DNA from: Dasypus novemcinctus
Taxonomy: Eukaryota; Chordata; Mammalia; Cingulata; Dasypodidae
Assembly (NCBI RefSeq): GCF_030445035.2
Contig: NC_080680.1
Span: 115,966,228-116,030,227 of the forward strand
Length of the DNA stretch: 64,000 nt
Reading direction: 5' to 3'
The notes below the pieces were generated by a model that had not been told where the DNA came from, made no database searches, and saw only the letters and a program-made list of their open reading frames with translations. The translations under genes were made by a program, and so were the position numbers. The first letter of the stretch is position 1; the number at the start of each line of letters is the position of its first letter. Below are positions 1 to 11,330 of this stretch, piece by piece.

Positions 1-763
1 TAACAATTTACAAGGGTTCCTGTTTCTCCACATCCTTTCCAGCTCTTGTCATTTTCCATTTTTAAAGAAAATAGTAGCTTTTCTAGTAGGTGTTAAATGG
101 TATCTTATTGTGATTTTGATTTGCCATTCCTTAAAGATTCATGATATTGAGTGTCTTTTCAAGTTCTTATTAGCCATTTGCATATTTTCTTTGGGGAAAT
201 GTCTACTCAAGTCTTTTGCCCATTTCTAGTTAGGTTGTTTGTCTTTTTGTTGTTGAGTTGCATGAATTCTTTATATATTCTGGATATTAAACCCTTATCA
301 GATATATGGATTCTAAATATTTTCTCCCATTCTATAGGTTGACTTTTTGCTTTCTTGATAAAGTCCTTTGATACATAGAACTTTTAAATTTTGATAAAGT
401 CCCACTTATCTACTTTTTCTTTTGTTGCTTGTGTTTTTGGTATAAAGTTTAAAAGCCATTGTCTAGCAGAAGGTTCTGAAGATGTTTTCCTATGTCTTAT
501 TTTAGGAGTTCTATCATTTTAGTTCTTCTATTTAGGGTTTTGATCCATTTTGAATTATTTATTTCTGTGGTGTGAAGTAGGGGTCCGCCTTATCCTTTTG
601 CATATGGCTTTTCTCAACACTACTTGTTCTTGCAGCACCATTTGTTGAAGACCCTGTTCTTTCTCCATTGAGTGGAATTGGAACCCTGGTAAAAAAATCT
701 GTTGGACACAGATGCCTGGGTTGCAACTGATTTTTATATTCCCCCTATATCCTATAACCTTGC
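1..763 (-). mobile_element. Old L1 LINE, 3' region, antisense
   Basis: The plus strand reads as the reverse complement of a mammalian L1M-type 3' region. It has the usual run of phrases about 'gatattaaacccttatcagat' type DNA and a following 'cagcaccatttgttgaa' motif, in the expected order. The element continues after the interruptions at 764-1224, about 1500-1760 and 1905-2472. The short open frame at 151-342 lies inside it and is not a gene. Subfamily not resolved. Confidence 0.8.
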
Positions 764-1224
764 TGTGATGGTTAGGCTATTGTGTCAACTCGGCCAGGTA
801 ATTGCGCCCAGTTGTTTGGTCGGGGGAGCACTGGGCTGACTATAGTGCGGGGGCATTTGTGGACTTTAGTCACCATGGACTTTACTGCAGTGGTAAATCA
901 TAGATAACTGGTTATAATTGCATCAGTCAGGGAGATTGCCATCAGCAATGAGTGACGCTTAAAACAAACAGTTGAATCCCTTAAAAGGGGAGAAGTGATT
1001 CCAGCATTGACAGAGATTTTCCCAGCTCGTCTTTGGACAGGCAGCATCTCCCAGAACTTGTCAAGGATCTTTACTGGACTTTCATTAGAGCCTCTGGTTG
1101 CAGCCTGCCTGCAGAACCTGGACTTGTGCATCCCCAAGACTGCATGAGAGTCTTTGATAAATCTCTCACTACCTACGGATATCCCTTGTTGATTCTGTTT
1201 CCCTAGAGAACTCTAACTAATACA
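764..1224 (+). mobile_element. Solo LTR, MLT2-like (ERV-L)
   Basis: The element starts with tgtgatggttagg and ends with ctaactaataca, so it has the TG...CA ends of an LTR. It is bounded by the 5 bp direct repeat cttgc (759-763 and 1225-1229). The start ('tgtcaactcggccagg') and the end ('ctgtttccctagagaactc') resemble the MLT2 LTRs of ERV-L as I remember them. No internal retroviral sequence adjoins it, so it is a solo LTR. It sits in the antisense L1. A relative lies at 46489-46926. Confidence 0.8.
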
Positions 1225-1497
1225 CTTGCTAAGATCACTTTTTTGTTCTAATATTTGTTTTGTAGATAACTTAGGATTTTAAAAATCTTTTGCTTCTTCC
1301 TTTTGTTTATTTATTCTTGCCTGATTTCAATGGCTAAGAGAATGGGCATTCATGCCTTCATTTTGATCTTAGAAAGAAAATGTTCAACATTTCTTTTCAG
1401 ATTGAGGAAGTTTCCTTCTTTGTTTAATGACATGTTTTTATCATATGGTGTTAAATCTTGTTACAAAAAAAATTTTTTTTTTGCATCTTTTAGATAC
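1225..1497 (-). mobile_element. Old antisense L1, continued
   Basis: L1-like antisense sequence resumes directly after the LTR target-site repeat and runs to the SINE. It is AT-rich with homopolymer A and T runs near 1466-1480. No coding frame is worth calling. Confidence 0.65.
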
Positions 1498-1765
1498 CCA
1501 GCATGCAGGGGCACCCCTGCGTAGGAGTGTCCCACATGCAAGGAGTGTGCCCCACAAGGAGAGCCACCCGCATGAGAAAAGCACAGCCTGCCCAGGAGTG
1601 GTGCTGCACACATGCAGGACTGACATAGCAAGACGATGCAACAAAAAAGAGAGGCAGTTTCCCAGTGCCACTGGATAATGCAAGCGGACACAGAAGAACA
1701 CACAACCAATGGACACAGAGAGCTGACAATGATGGGGGAAGGGAAAAGAAATTTAAGAAACTCCC
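1498..1765 (+). mobile_element. DAS-type tRNA-derived SINE, 5'-truncated
   Basis: This is the GC-rich body of the armadillo SINE seen in full at 11331-11688 ('agcacagcctgcccaggag' at the core, 'ggacacagagagc' near the end), but the tRNA-like head is missing. It carries the longer internal segment ('gacatagcaagacgatgcaa') also seen at 29329-29739 and absent from the other copies, so it belongs to the longer subfamily. The tail is A-rich. Open frames on either strand here are artefacts of the GC-rich SINE. Confidence 0.8.
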
Positions 1766-1904
1766 AAAAAACTTGATTGATAGATGCTCGGAAAATATTC
1801 TCTTTTACTTTATTAATTTGGAGTATTATCTTGATTCATTTTTGGATGTTATATCATCCTTGCATTCTTGGAGTAAACCCTGCTTAGTCATAATTTAAGA
1901 TCAT
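1766..1904 (-). mobile_element. Old antisense L1, continued
   Basis: A short stretch of the same antisense L1 between the SINE and the next LTR. The phrase 'atccttgcattcttgga' is typical of antisense L1 ORF2. Confidence 0.7.
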
Positions 1905-2472
1905 TGTAGCAGTTTGATATAGTTATGAATTCCAGAAATAGATATTGGATTATGTTTGTAAATTTCTGTATCTGGGCATGACTAAATTATGATTAGTGCT
2001 TTGATTGGGCCACGTCAGTAGGGTGTTGAGTTCCCGGCCCTTGGTGGGTGGGGACTCACAGATAAAAGACATGGCAAAGGACAGAGTTGGAGGGCTTTTA
2101 ATGTTGGAGTTTTGATGCTGTAGTTTGATGCTAAAGTCTTAAGCTAGAGCCCGGGAAGTAAACACACAGAAGAAAGAGAAGCAAGCCTGGGGAAGAGAGG
2201 AATACTGAGCCCCAGAAAGAAGCAAGACTTGAGAAGAGAGGAACACTTAACTCAGAGAGAAGCAAGACTTGGGAAGAGGAACCCAGGAAACCTAAACCCT
2301 GGCAGACGTCGGCAGCTTCTTGCTCCAACACATGGAAATAGTCTTTGGTGAGGGAAGTAACTTATGCTTTATGGCCTGGTATCTGTAAGCTCTAACACCA
2401 AATAAATACCTTTTGTAAAATTCAACAGGCTTCTGGTATTTTTCATCAGCACCTCTTTGGCTGACTAATACA
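1905..2472 (+). mobile_element. Solo LTR of an endogenous retrovirus
   Basis: Starts tgtagcagtttgatat and ends gactaataca, again TG...CA. It is flanked by the 5 bp repeat atcat (1900-1904 and 2473-2477). A TATA-like 'agataaaag' near 2060 and an AATAAA at about 2401-2406 are placed as in an LTR (promoter, then polyadenylation signal). The middle is rich in a repeated 'gaagcaagactt' purine motif. No gag, pol or env sequence is next to it. The family looks ERV-L related and I cannot name the subfamily. Confidence 0.8.
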
Positions 2473-3590
2473 ATCATTTTTATATATTGCTTGAATAAAT
2501 TTGCTAATATTTTGTTAAGTGTTTTTACATCTATATTCATGAGGATATTGGTCTGTAATTTTCTTTTTTAAATGTAAAATCTTTGTTAGTTTCTGGTATC
2601 AGGGTAATGGGGGCCTAATAGAATGAGTAGAGAAGTGTTCCTCTTACTCCTTTTTTTTTTTTTTTGACACTTTATTTACTAATAGTGATATTTATTCCTT
2701 AAATGCTTGATAGGATTCATCAGTAATGGCAAGTTGGAATGGAAATTTTTATGTATAGATGTTTTTAGTACATAATTATTTTGTAGATAAAGGGCTATTC
2801 AAATTTTTGGTTTCATCTTGATTTTGTTTAAGAAAATTGTACTTTTCAAGGAATTTGTCTAATTCATCTAAGCTGTTGAATATGTTGGTGTATAGTTTTT
2901 CATAACATTGTTTATTAACTTTTTAATCTCTGGAATTTTTAGAGTTAAACTGTCTTATTTTTGATATTGGTAATTTGTACTTTCTTTTTTTTTCTGAAGC
3001 AGTTTAGCAAGGGCTTTATGGATTTTGATTATCTTTTAAAAGAAACAACTTACCTTTATTAATTTTCTTTGTTGTTAACAGTCTCTATTGTTTGACTTTT
3101 TCTATTTTGTTAATTTATTCTCTTCATTATTTTCTTTCCTTCTACTTAACTTTGCTCTTCATTTTGTAGCTTCTTAAGGTAGGAACATCAACTTTAAACC
3201 TTTCCTCCTTTCTGATGTAAGAATTTAAAACTGTAGATTTCACTACAAATTGTTTTACCTGCTACCCACAAATTTTGAAATGCTGCATTTTCATTCCTCT
3301 TCAGTTAGAAATACGCTCTAATTTTCACTGTTGTTTTGTCTTTACTCCATGAATTGTTTAGATTTGTGTTTTACTTTTTAAAATTTTGAGGTTTTCCTAG
3401 ATATCCTAGCATTACTGATTTCTAATTTAATTTTTTTTGTGGTCAGATAATATACTTTGAATTATTTCAGTTGTTTTTAAGACTTGTTTAATGCTCTGCC
3501 ATATGATCTAACTTGTTGAAGGTGTTGTGTGAATAGAAAGGGTTGGTATTCTGTAGTTGTAGGATCTAGTGTTCTGCAAGTATCAGTTAG
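2473..3590 (-). mobile_element. Old antisense L1, ORF2 region
   Basis: The plus strand is antisense to L1 ORF2. The stretch near 2530-2640 ('ggatattggtctgtaattt', 'atgagtagagaagtgttcc') is the usual antisense of the reverse transcriptase region, and sequence near 3320-3540 ('ctccatgaattgttta') continues it. The reading frame is destroyed by stops and indels. A T-run lies at about 2650-2665. Confidence 0.75.
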
Positions 3591-4570
3591 GGGATTGTGA
3601 CATCCCTCTCTCTGCATTTAGTAGAAAAACTAGAAACTCTTAAGAAGATTGCTTTAATGAAGAAAAATCTCTGGGTAATATGAAAAAACACACCCACACA
3701 TAAAAACTTTCCTCCCTTGGCTATTTTTTCAAGTTGTAAATTTAGATTTTTGTATTTTAAACAACAACTTGCCAAAAAGACTGCAATTCAGGTAGGTTGA
3801 TGGATAGAGAAGCAGGTAGTAGGGCCTTTTCCCCACCCTTAAATTGCCTTAGAACAGCTTCGAGACATAGTGCGAAGAAATATTAGCTTATCAAACATTT
3901 TCTTCTCTCTCGAATGAGGATTTACCAGGGGACCTTCTTTTTTTACCCTTAGTGTAAAATTGGCAGGATACACATTACTTTTAAAGGATATTAAGGATTG
4001 TCATGGGAATTACCTTTGTTTTAATGAAAACTCTTAGTTGAAAGAATTAAGATACAGTCTATGGGAAAAAAATAAAAAGAGATAATACTACTCATTATTT
4101 ATATGACATTGTTTTATCTGGTTCTCAAACTTATTTCAGTTTCTTTTCTTAAAAGCCTATTCCTTCTCAATTTCTTCCAGTATTGTCTTTCTGAAAAGTG
4201 TTTTTATTCCTGAATGTGGGTACATGCTTTTTTTCTCTAAAGAAGTAGCTTTCCTTATTGGAACATTTATCTATTTTCATTTAAATATCTCCATTTGTAG
4301 TCCTGTTGATTGTTTAAGTCTTAGTATTCTATCCCAATTAAGTCAAGTTTTCATTCCAGGATGTTACATTTTTAAATATCCAAATATTCCTGGAATAATC
4401 TTTTCACCAGTAAGTCTGGTAATTTGATATTAGCTTTTACTTTTTTTCTTTGCAGTTACCAAATTTCTAATTAGTTATGCAACTGAATTACTTCTATTAG
4501 CAGTTACAGCAAATGGAGTTATAGTAGAAATAGTGTGGTCATATGAAATGGGAATCATTTTTTGGACTTT
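3591..4570. other. Intergenic DNA, nothing recognised
   Basis: AT-rich sequence with no open frame of gene length, no repeat family I can name and no clear match to the DNA left of the second receptor. It lies 3' of the first receptor. Confidence 0.5.
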
Positions 4571-4693
4571 AAACACGAAGTAACTCTTTCAAGGAGTGGA
4601 ATTATATTATGCCCTATCCACAACAATAGTAGATTCTGCAATACCATCTTTGAACACAAATACTTTGTTCTCCCATTGAGGAAATAACATACC

Positions 4694-5647
4694 TTAAGTC
4701 TTTTGTCGTTTCCATACTTTCAGGTGTTTGCTGAGGACTTTCTTTGTGGCCTCTTTTACCTCTTTATTCCTTAGGCTATAGATGAGGGGGTTCAACATTG
4801 GGGTTATCACTCCATAAGACAGACCGATGAGCTCATCAGATGTCTTTGTGTCCTTTGACTTAGGCTTCATGTACATGAAAATGGCTGAGCCATAGAATAA
4901 AATTACCACAGCCAGGTGGGCTGAACAGGTAGAAAAGGCTTTTTTCCTCCCCTCAGCAGAATTAATTCTCAAGATAGAAAAGAGGATAAAAATATAAGAG
5001 ATGAAAATTAGCAGTACTGGAATTACCAATAAAGCAATATTTGTCACTATCATGATAAGCACATTGATGGTGATATCTGAGCAGACGAGTTTAAGAAGAG
5101 CCAGAATCTCACAGGTAATGTGATCAATGACATTATTTCCACAAAACGGCAAGACCATTGCTAGAACTGTTTGTATTAAGGAGGTCAGACAGCCTATGAT
5201 CCAGGACCACGCGGCCATGTGCACACATAGCACCCTGCTCATGATGATGGAGTACCTCAGTGGGTTGCAGATGGCCACGTACCGGTCATAGGCCATCATT
5301 GCCAGGAGGACACACTCAGTGGAGCCCAACCCAAGGGAGACAACCATTTGCAGAGCACAGGCAATGAAGGAGATGGATTTTTTTTCAGACTTAAATATGA
5401 TGAGCATTTGAGGAATAGATGATGATGTATAGCAGATGTCCAAGAATGAGAGGTTCCCAAGGAAGAAGTACATGGGGGTGTGAAGATGGGAATCCAGAAT
5501 GCTGATGATAATGAGGAGGCTGTTTCCCAGGAGGATTATCAGATACATGATAAGGCAGAGCACAAACAGAGAAAGCTGGAGTTCAGGGTATTGGGAAAGT
5601 CCCACCAGAAAGAATTCAGTCACAGCAGAGTAATTCCCCATATCCAT
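4694..5647 (-). CDS. OR13D1-like: Olfactory receptor, OR13D1-like (copy A)
   Basis: Intact 317-residue, single-exon G-protein-coupled receptor of the olfactory class II type. It would bind odorants at the ciliary membrane of olfactory neurons and signal through G-olf. Visible motifs: N-glycosylation site NYS at residues 5-7, PMYFF at 58-62 after transmembrane segment 1, a cysteine at 97 for the conserved extracellular disulphide, [10 protein letters not shown] at 118-127 closing segment 3, KAFSTCSAH at 237-245 in segment 6 and PMLNPLIY at 283-290 in segment 7. About 310-320 residues is normal for the family. The sequence is very close to human OR13D1 as I remember it. The first ATG (MDMGNY) was chosen; the second, two codons on, would equal the usual MGNY start. 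The C-terminal tail is six residues longer than in copy B. No stops or frameshifts. One-to-one orthology is not established because a second copy exists 39 kb away. Confidence 0.95.
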   Translation of the reverse strand: MDMGNYSAVTEFFLVGLSQYPELQLSLFVLCLIMYLIILLGNSLLIIISILDSHLHTPMYFFLGNLSFLDICYTSSSIPQMLIIFKSEKKSISFIACALQMVVSLGLGSTECVLLAMMAYDRYVAICNPLRYSIIMSRVLCVHMAAWSWIIGCLTSLIQTVLAMVLPFCGNNVIDHITCEILALLKLVCSDITINVLIMIVTNIALLVIPVLLIFISYIFILFSILRINSAEGRKKAFSTCSAHLAVVILFYGSAIFMYMKPKSKDTKTSDELIGLSYGVITPMLNPLIYSLRNKEVKEATKKVLSKHLKVWKRQKT

Positions 5648-5659
5648 GTATCCATGCCA

Positions 5660-5685
5660 CTTGCAGAGTTCAGATAAGGATATGA
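5660..5685 (-). promoter_or_regulatory. Probable 3' splice site upstream of the receptor ATG
   Basis: On the minus strand the DNA before the ATG reads 'tccttatctgaactctgcaag', a weakly pyrimidine-rich tract ending in AG about 13 nt upstream of the start codon. Olfactory receptor genes commonly have non-coding 5' exons spliced close to the start codon. Copy B has a better site at the same place (ctgcag). The upstream exon and promoter would lie at higher coordinates and were not identified. Confidence 0.45.
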
Positions 5686-5875
5686 CTCAGGAAAATTTAC
5701 TTTTATAATGTACACTTCAGACACAAGTTTACTTCCATTATTTAGTTTGATTCTTGAACACTCCTAGAAAACAGGAATGGCGGGGATATTATGCTAATTT
5801 TATTGATGATGCAACTGAGGGACTAAAAAACTCATACCACTTAGGACCATGCATCAGCAGAGGCAATGCTACAAT
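5686..5875. other. Upstream flank of receptor A, shared with copy B
   Basis: AT-rich flank. 'attttattgatgatg' and neighbouring phrases recur at the matching place in copy B (about 45137). No promoter was recognised. Confidence 0.6.
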
Positions 5876-6570
5876 AAGATGTAGTGACAGGGGGATTGTG
5901 GGAAGATGGCAGTGGACTAAAAGACGGAGCTGAATGCTGTCACAAAAACAATGGAGAAAGAGTCAAAAGCTGTTTGAGGGACCTGCTTTGGGGGTCAGCA
6001 GACCAGGACAGTACGAAGTACAGAGAGATGAAGGAGCCAAAATGACAAATGTGAGTTGCCAAGCCTCTTTGGTGACTGGTAAGGGCTTCTCTACCCCATC
6101 CCCAAGATATTAAGCTGGAGTAAAACCCCTGTCTCACTGCAGCCAACAGAGAGGGAAACAGACATCTTCATCCCTGTCAGCTGTTTCAAGGGAAAAGGGA
6201 GGGGAGGTTGGGGTGCTTTTTCTTCAGTAAATTTGGCCAACAAAGCCCACTTCTAGTCTCTGATTGGGAGAGCCAACACAGGAACACAGGAAAGTTGAGA
6301 CTGAAACACCTCTGTGGAAAGGTGCACTGATAAGCACCTTCTGCTGGCCAACCTGGAAATTGCATGGACAAAAACTGCACTGTCTTTATCCAATCCCTGG
6401 GAGAAAAGCTGTGCCCCATTAATGAGTCCCTGGCTTGATTTTGAAAACTTCAGCTGGACAGTCTTAGACTTAGAATAAATCAAACCAAATATCAAAAAAG
6501 AGCTGTGAAAAAAGAACAATAGGCAAGAGAGAGAAACTGTCCATCAGAGTATATTCACCAACATATTCAG

Positions 6571-7512
6571 ATGCCTAGACATAGGCAAAAAATTACAAAT
6601 CATTCTAAGAAACAGGAAGAGATGGCCCAGTCAAAAGAACAAACCAAATATCCTGAAGAGATACAGGATTTAAGACAAATAATCAGTGATAATCACACAA
6701 ATCTCCTAAATCACTTCAAAGATTTTAAAGAAAATATGACTAAAGAAATAAAGAATATTAAGAAGACACTGGGAAAGTATAAAGAACTATTTGAAAGCCT
6801 GCAAAGAAAAGTAACAGACCTTATGGGAATGAAACACATGATGGATGAGATTAAAAATACTTTAGAGGCACAATAGAGCAGATTTGAATTGATGGAGGAC
6901 AGAATTAGTAATTTTGAAGACAGAATATCTGAACTTGAAAAGACAGGAGAACAGAAGAAGGGAATGGAAAAAATGGGACAGAGTTTAAGGGAATTGAATG
7001 ACAATGCAAAATGCACAAATATTCACATTATTGGTATCCCAGAAGAAGAGAACAGAAAAGGGGCAGAAAGAATATTTAAGGAAATAATGAACAAAACTTC
7101 CCAACCTTTATGAAGGACATAAATATAAATAATCAGGAAAGACAGCACATCCCAAACAGAATAAATCCAAATAGACCTACCCTGAGACACCTACAATTCA
7201 AAATGACAAATATCAGAGATAAAGAGGGGATTCTAAAAGCAGCAAGAGAAAAGCAAAGCATCACATACAAGGAAAACTCGATAAGATTAAGTACTGACCT
7301 CTCATTCAGGAACCATGGAGGTGAGAAGAAAGTGGTATGATGTATTTAAGGTACTGAAAGAGAAAAACTGCCAGCCAAGAATTCTGTATCTGGCAAAACC
7401 GTCCTTCAAAAATGAGGGTGAGTTCAGTCTTCACAGACAAACAAAAACAGATAGAATATGTTTCCAAAAGACCAGATTTACAAGAGATACTAAAGGGGGT
7501 GCTGCAGCCTGA
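6571..7512 (+). pseudogene. L1 ORF1 (nucleic-acid chaperone), broken
   Basis: A degraded ORF1 of the sense L1. The N-terminal part is a coiled-coil-like, Lys/Glu-rich helix. An in-frame TAG at 6874-6876 is followed by a heptad-like stretch ('FEDRISELEK') and then the RRM-domain phrase NIHIIGIPEEE at about 7018-7050, a hallmark of L1 ORF1. The frame shifts near 7110, where the C-terminal part (RPTLRHLQFKM) continues in another frame, and shifts again near 7315. The total span of about 314 codons fits ORF1 (about 340 residues). No function is expected. Confidence 0.85.
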
Positions 7513-7639
7513 AAGGAAAAAACAAGAGTGAAAGATAAGAAGAAGAGTTTAGAAATGAAGATTGTTAGGAAGGATAAACGAAAGGATAAGAAGACAGACA
7601 ATAGAATGATATGAAAACAGAGAGCCGAAGGACAAATTG

Positions 7640-8275
7640 GATGAAGTAATGCCTTTACAGTATTACCATTGGATGCTAATGGACTGAATTGCCCAATCAA
7701 AAGACATAAACTGATAAGAGTGGAAAAAAAATATGAGCCGTCTATATGTTGTCTATAAGAGACCCACCTCAGATGTAAGGGCACAACCAGGTTAAAAGTG
7801 AATGTTTGGAAAAGGTATTCCTTGCAAATAATAATAAAAAAAGAGCTGGAGTAATGATGCTAATATCAGACAAAGAAGTTTTCAAATGCAAAACTGTTAT
7901 AATTGATGAAGAAAATCATTATATATGAATAAAAGGGGCAATTCACCAAGAAGAAATGAGTATACTATTTATGCACCTAACCTGAATGCCCCAGATACAT
8001 GAGGCACACATTGACAAAAATGAAGAAATAGATGTCTCTACAATAATAGTTGGAGACTTCAGCACATCACTCTAAGTATTGAAAAGAACATCTGGACAGA
8101 GGAAAAAGAAAGAAACAGAGAGCGTGAATAATATAATAAATGAACTAGGCCCAACAGACATCTATAGAACATTGTATCCCAACACAGCAGAATATTTTTA
8201 CTTTTCAAGTGCTCATGAATCGTTCTCCAAAATAGACCATATGTTGGATCCTTAAAATATCCTTAGACAAAATGA
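7640..8275 (+). pseudogene. L1 ORF2 N-terminal endonuclease fragment, broken
   Basis: Conceptual translation gives DANGLNCPIKRHK, then SICCL followed by a stop and ETHLRC, and later a VGDF phrase and KIDHMLDP, which is the order of the L1 apurinic-like endonuclease domain. There are several stops. The match ends near 8275, before the reverse transcriptase, where the internal deletion begins. The open frame on the minus strand (7431-7784) is a shadow. Confidence 0.8.
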
Positions 8276-9491
8276 TTTAATAAATCCATAATTTAAAAAA
8301 TGCACTTTTATGCTTAAAAAAAAAAAACCCCAAAACAACCAAATGGAAGGGAAATTAAAACAATGCCTCAAATAGATTAACATTGAAAAGAATTAGAACA
8401 CTATTGGCACCATATTTGTTGGTGATAGAAATATGACAACTAAATAGGTTTCGTTATTCTGGTTACCAAATTCTTTCATGAATGTGTGCAGTCTTCAGTA
8501 GCTAAAGTTGTCAGAAAATGTGCTGTATTACTATAGATATTACTTATAATGATAAAAGCATTACAAAATAGGTATTTTGAAACTCTTAAACATTCAAACA
8601 GAGTAGAATGAAAGAATGCAAAATCATTGGGTTTAAAAATAATTAAGGATGGAGGTGGAGGAAGAGGGAGTTAATGCTTAATGGGTACAGAATTTGTGTT
8701 TAGAGTGTTGGGTGGTGGTGATGGTAGCACCAGATAGTGCGGTTAACACCACTGTATTATATACTTGAAAGTGTATAAAGTGGAAAATTTGTTTGTGTAT
8801 CTATGTTAGCATAAAAATGAAAAAATAAAAGCAGAAATTTAACCATGAAATTTTCTAGAAACAGGACAATATTGAAAAATTCTGAAAGGTAGAATCAAAA
8901 TAAAGACAAATAAAAATAAAGTATCAGTAAAATGATTCCAAATTGACAATGTCAGAATGAGATTAAGAATATACTCATATTTATTTGTAAAAGTTGTTTG
9001 AAAATGTTTGGAAATGAATAGAATCCTACATCATATGATTTATAATTAGTAGCACTAACATGGATATGATAGAGGTCTTTTCCTTTTTCTTTTTTTTTGA
9101 GTAATGCAAATACTCTAATACTGATTGAAGTGATGAATGCACAATTCTGTGATTATACCAAATGCCATTGATCGTACACTTCAGAGAAACTGTATGATTT
9201 ATAAACAAAAAGAAATAATAGGGTGGGTTGGGGAAAAATACACTAAATGGAAGATATGGACTATAGTTAGTAGTAATACTTCTGATGATGTTCTTTCATA
9301 ATTTGTAACAAATGTTTCACAACAATGCAAAGTGTTTGTGGTGGGGTGAAGTATATGAACCCCGTATGATGTTATACATATTTGTTTTGTAAATTCACAA
9401 CTTTTACTATACACTTATTGTTTATGTATGTTCATGTATGAATGATATCCTTCAATAAATTTTTTAAAATGAAAAAAAAGATGTAGTGACA

Positions 9492-9600
9492 AACTTCTTT
9501 CAAATGTAGATACATGAGGCTGTCTTTATTAATATATTTTTTGAGATACAAACTGTTTTCTAATGAGGTTGGCTCTATTTAAAAAATATTATGTAGATGC
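9492..9600. other. Copy A flank after the L1
   Basis: The phrase 'caaactgttttctaatgagg' near 9548 matches 'aaagctgttttctagtgaaa' at about 45317 in copy B. This shows that the L1 interrupted a sequence that remains uninterrupted there. Confidence 0.6.
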
Positions 9601-9609
9601 AGCGGAATA

Positions 9610-9790
9610 TCATTTAATCTGAGCATAAGTTTGGTAAACGGATTAATTTTTCTGAGTCTCAGTGAACTCAGTGTAAAATGGAGAAACATAATTATTTGTC
9701 AGGTTGTCATGAGAATTAAATTTGGTAAGATGGTAGGTGCCTAGCACAGTAGATAGTTCCAACCTGGCATATATATGATACATTATTTTA
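9610..9790 (+). mobile_element. MIR fragment
   Basis: Contains the MIR-type sequence 'tgagtctcagtgaactcag', then 'gtaaaatggag' and 'aggtgcctagcacagt', in MIR order. The copy B counterpart is at about 45345-45490. Old, diverged and present before the duplication. Confidence 0.6.
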
Positions 9791-10239
9791 TATCTAATAT
9801 AATAAATTAACATTTATATTTATAATTATATACATTCATTTTGTAATTTATATTACAATTTTAAGTCTACCTGCCTGGCTCAGAAGGGAAAAAAATTATT
9901 TACTTTTATTAGGGTAAGTTCAGGACCACAATTGTCAGACTGTGAACTTTTTTTGCTCCCATTGGGTATCTAACTGATCCTTTTTCAAAAACCAACTGAA
10001 AGTCTGAGGATCATTGGAGGATTGTTCCCAGGAGCTTTCAGGGACTGAGGAGAACAGTTTTTTCCCCAGAGGCTGGAATTCTTTCTCCTCAAATACAGGT
10101 CATGTGGAACTGTCTTTCTTCATAAACTTAATTTTTTTTCTAATTGGTCTAACTTCGCCAATCTTTTTTCTTCATTGCCAAACTCTTAGATGTGTAGTTT
10201 ATGTTTTTCCCCAGGTAGGCTAATATTTTATCCAGTGCT

Positions 10240-10425
10240 CATTTTTTAAAAGGTTTTATTATAATGTATATACAACTCAAAAATTCCCATTTTAACCACT
10301 TTCAAGTGTGTAATTGAGCAGTATTAATTACATTCTTGTGCTACCATCACCATTTTAATATCCAGTACTTACTGATATATATCCAGTACTTACTGATATA
10401 TATTTTACTCTTAATTATTGTATCT
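10240..10425 (-). mobile_element. Old LINE 3'-end-like fragment with a short tandem duplication
   Basis: 'cattttaaccactttcaagtg' followed by 'gtgctaccatcaccat' is typical of old LINE 3' sequence in antisense. Its end holds two tandem copies of a 21 bp unit (around 10358-10400, 'atatccagtacttactgat'). Confidence 0.5.
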
Positions 10426-10504
10426 TGTATTCTGGAATGCATCTCTAGGGCTCCATATTATTTTTATTTCTGGTCGTGAAGATTCTGATAATGACCAGTA
10501 TGAC

Positions 10505-10765
10505 TGAACTGATAAAAGCTAATATTATTGAACACTTTGTGCCAGGCACTGTGGTAAATGTATTACATGTATTAACATTTAATCTTCATTGCCATCCTTT
10601 GAGATAGGTACCATTTTATACCCATTTTAGAGGTAAAGAAACTGAGACAAAGAGAAGTTTAAGTAAGTTTCTCAAGGGCACACAGGTAGTAAGTTCTAGA
10701 GCCAGAATTCAATATGCAGCTGTCTGACTGAGGGGTCAGCCTCCTTAACCAATACACCACACTGT
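10505..10765 (+). mobile_element. MIR element
   Basis: A well-preserved MIR: 'ttgtgccaggcactgtgg', 'cattgccatcctttgagatagg', 'cccattttagaggtaaag', 'aactgagacaaagag' and 'cacacaggtagtaag' in the canonical order. MIRs predate placental mammals, so its absence from the shorter matching stretch of copy B implies a deletion there. Confidence 0.9.
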
Positions 10766-11316
10766 CTTTTACAGATTCATACCCTGACTCTAAGCAAAAG
10801 AAAATGATTATAACAATGCTATCACCTTTGCTCTGCAATCACACATCTGGAATCTCCTAGACCTTGTTGTTACTCTGAAAATCTTTATATTTTTAATGTC
10901 CTTCTTGCCTTAACTACCTTTCCAGCCCAACTGGTCTTATCATTTGAGAAGCGCCTCCTACTTGTAACATTAACACCACATCATCAGAAACACAATTGTG
11001 CTCCAATTTTTTCATGCTTAGTCTGCTAAGGAGCCCAAGCAAGATAGTAGTCCCTTATATAAATGTATATATGTTATACTGTTACTGTGCTAGCTTGTAC
11101 TTACTTACCAGGCTCTGGTTGTAGAATGAGAATATTTCTTATTCTTATCCTCACCCCATAACCACACATTTGCTTTGGTCATTTTGTATGCAGGAAGCTT
11201 GAGGACAAGATGTGGGGCTTACTCCTAAGCTGGTAGAACAGTCCTCTTAGGCTCCTGGAAAGGAGAGAGGAATGGAAAAATTCTTTTTCTCTCCATTCTT
11301 TTCCATAGCCTTTCTC
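10766..11316. other. Copy A DNA, nothing recognised
   Basis: No open frame of gene length and no named repeat. The matching part of copy B is much shorter (about 45.5-46.05 kb). Confidence 0.4.
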
Positions 11317-11330
11317 AGAAAGTATCACCT

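Larger units (their letters stand above)
5890..9477 (+). mobile_element. L1 LINE, sense, 5'-complete but internally deleted
   Basis: The element begins 'gggggattgtgggaagatgg', a usual L1 5' start, and ends in an A-rich tail after AATAAA near 9453. It is bounded by the direct repeat aagatgtagtgaca (5876-5889 and 9478-9491). It holds a 5' UTR, a broken ORF1 and the first part of ORF2 up to about 8275, then passes into 3'-UTR-like DNA without the rest of the endonuclease, the reverse transcriptase or the C-terminal domain. At about 3.6 kb it is roughly half the usual L1 length. Copy B lacks it at the matching place. DNA at 8290-8640 is not clearly L1 and could be a later change. Confidence 0.75.

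Noticed and set aside
1441-1729. Several overlapping open frames of 79-91 codons
   Set aside because: They cross a GC-rich SINE; similar sets appear at every SINE copy in the window.
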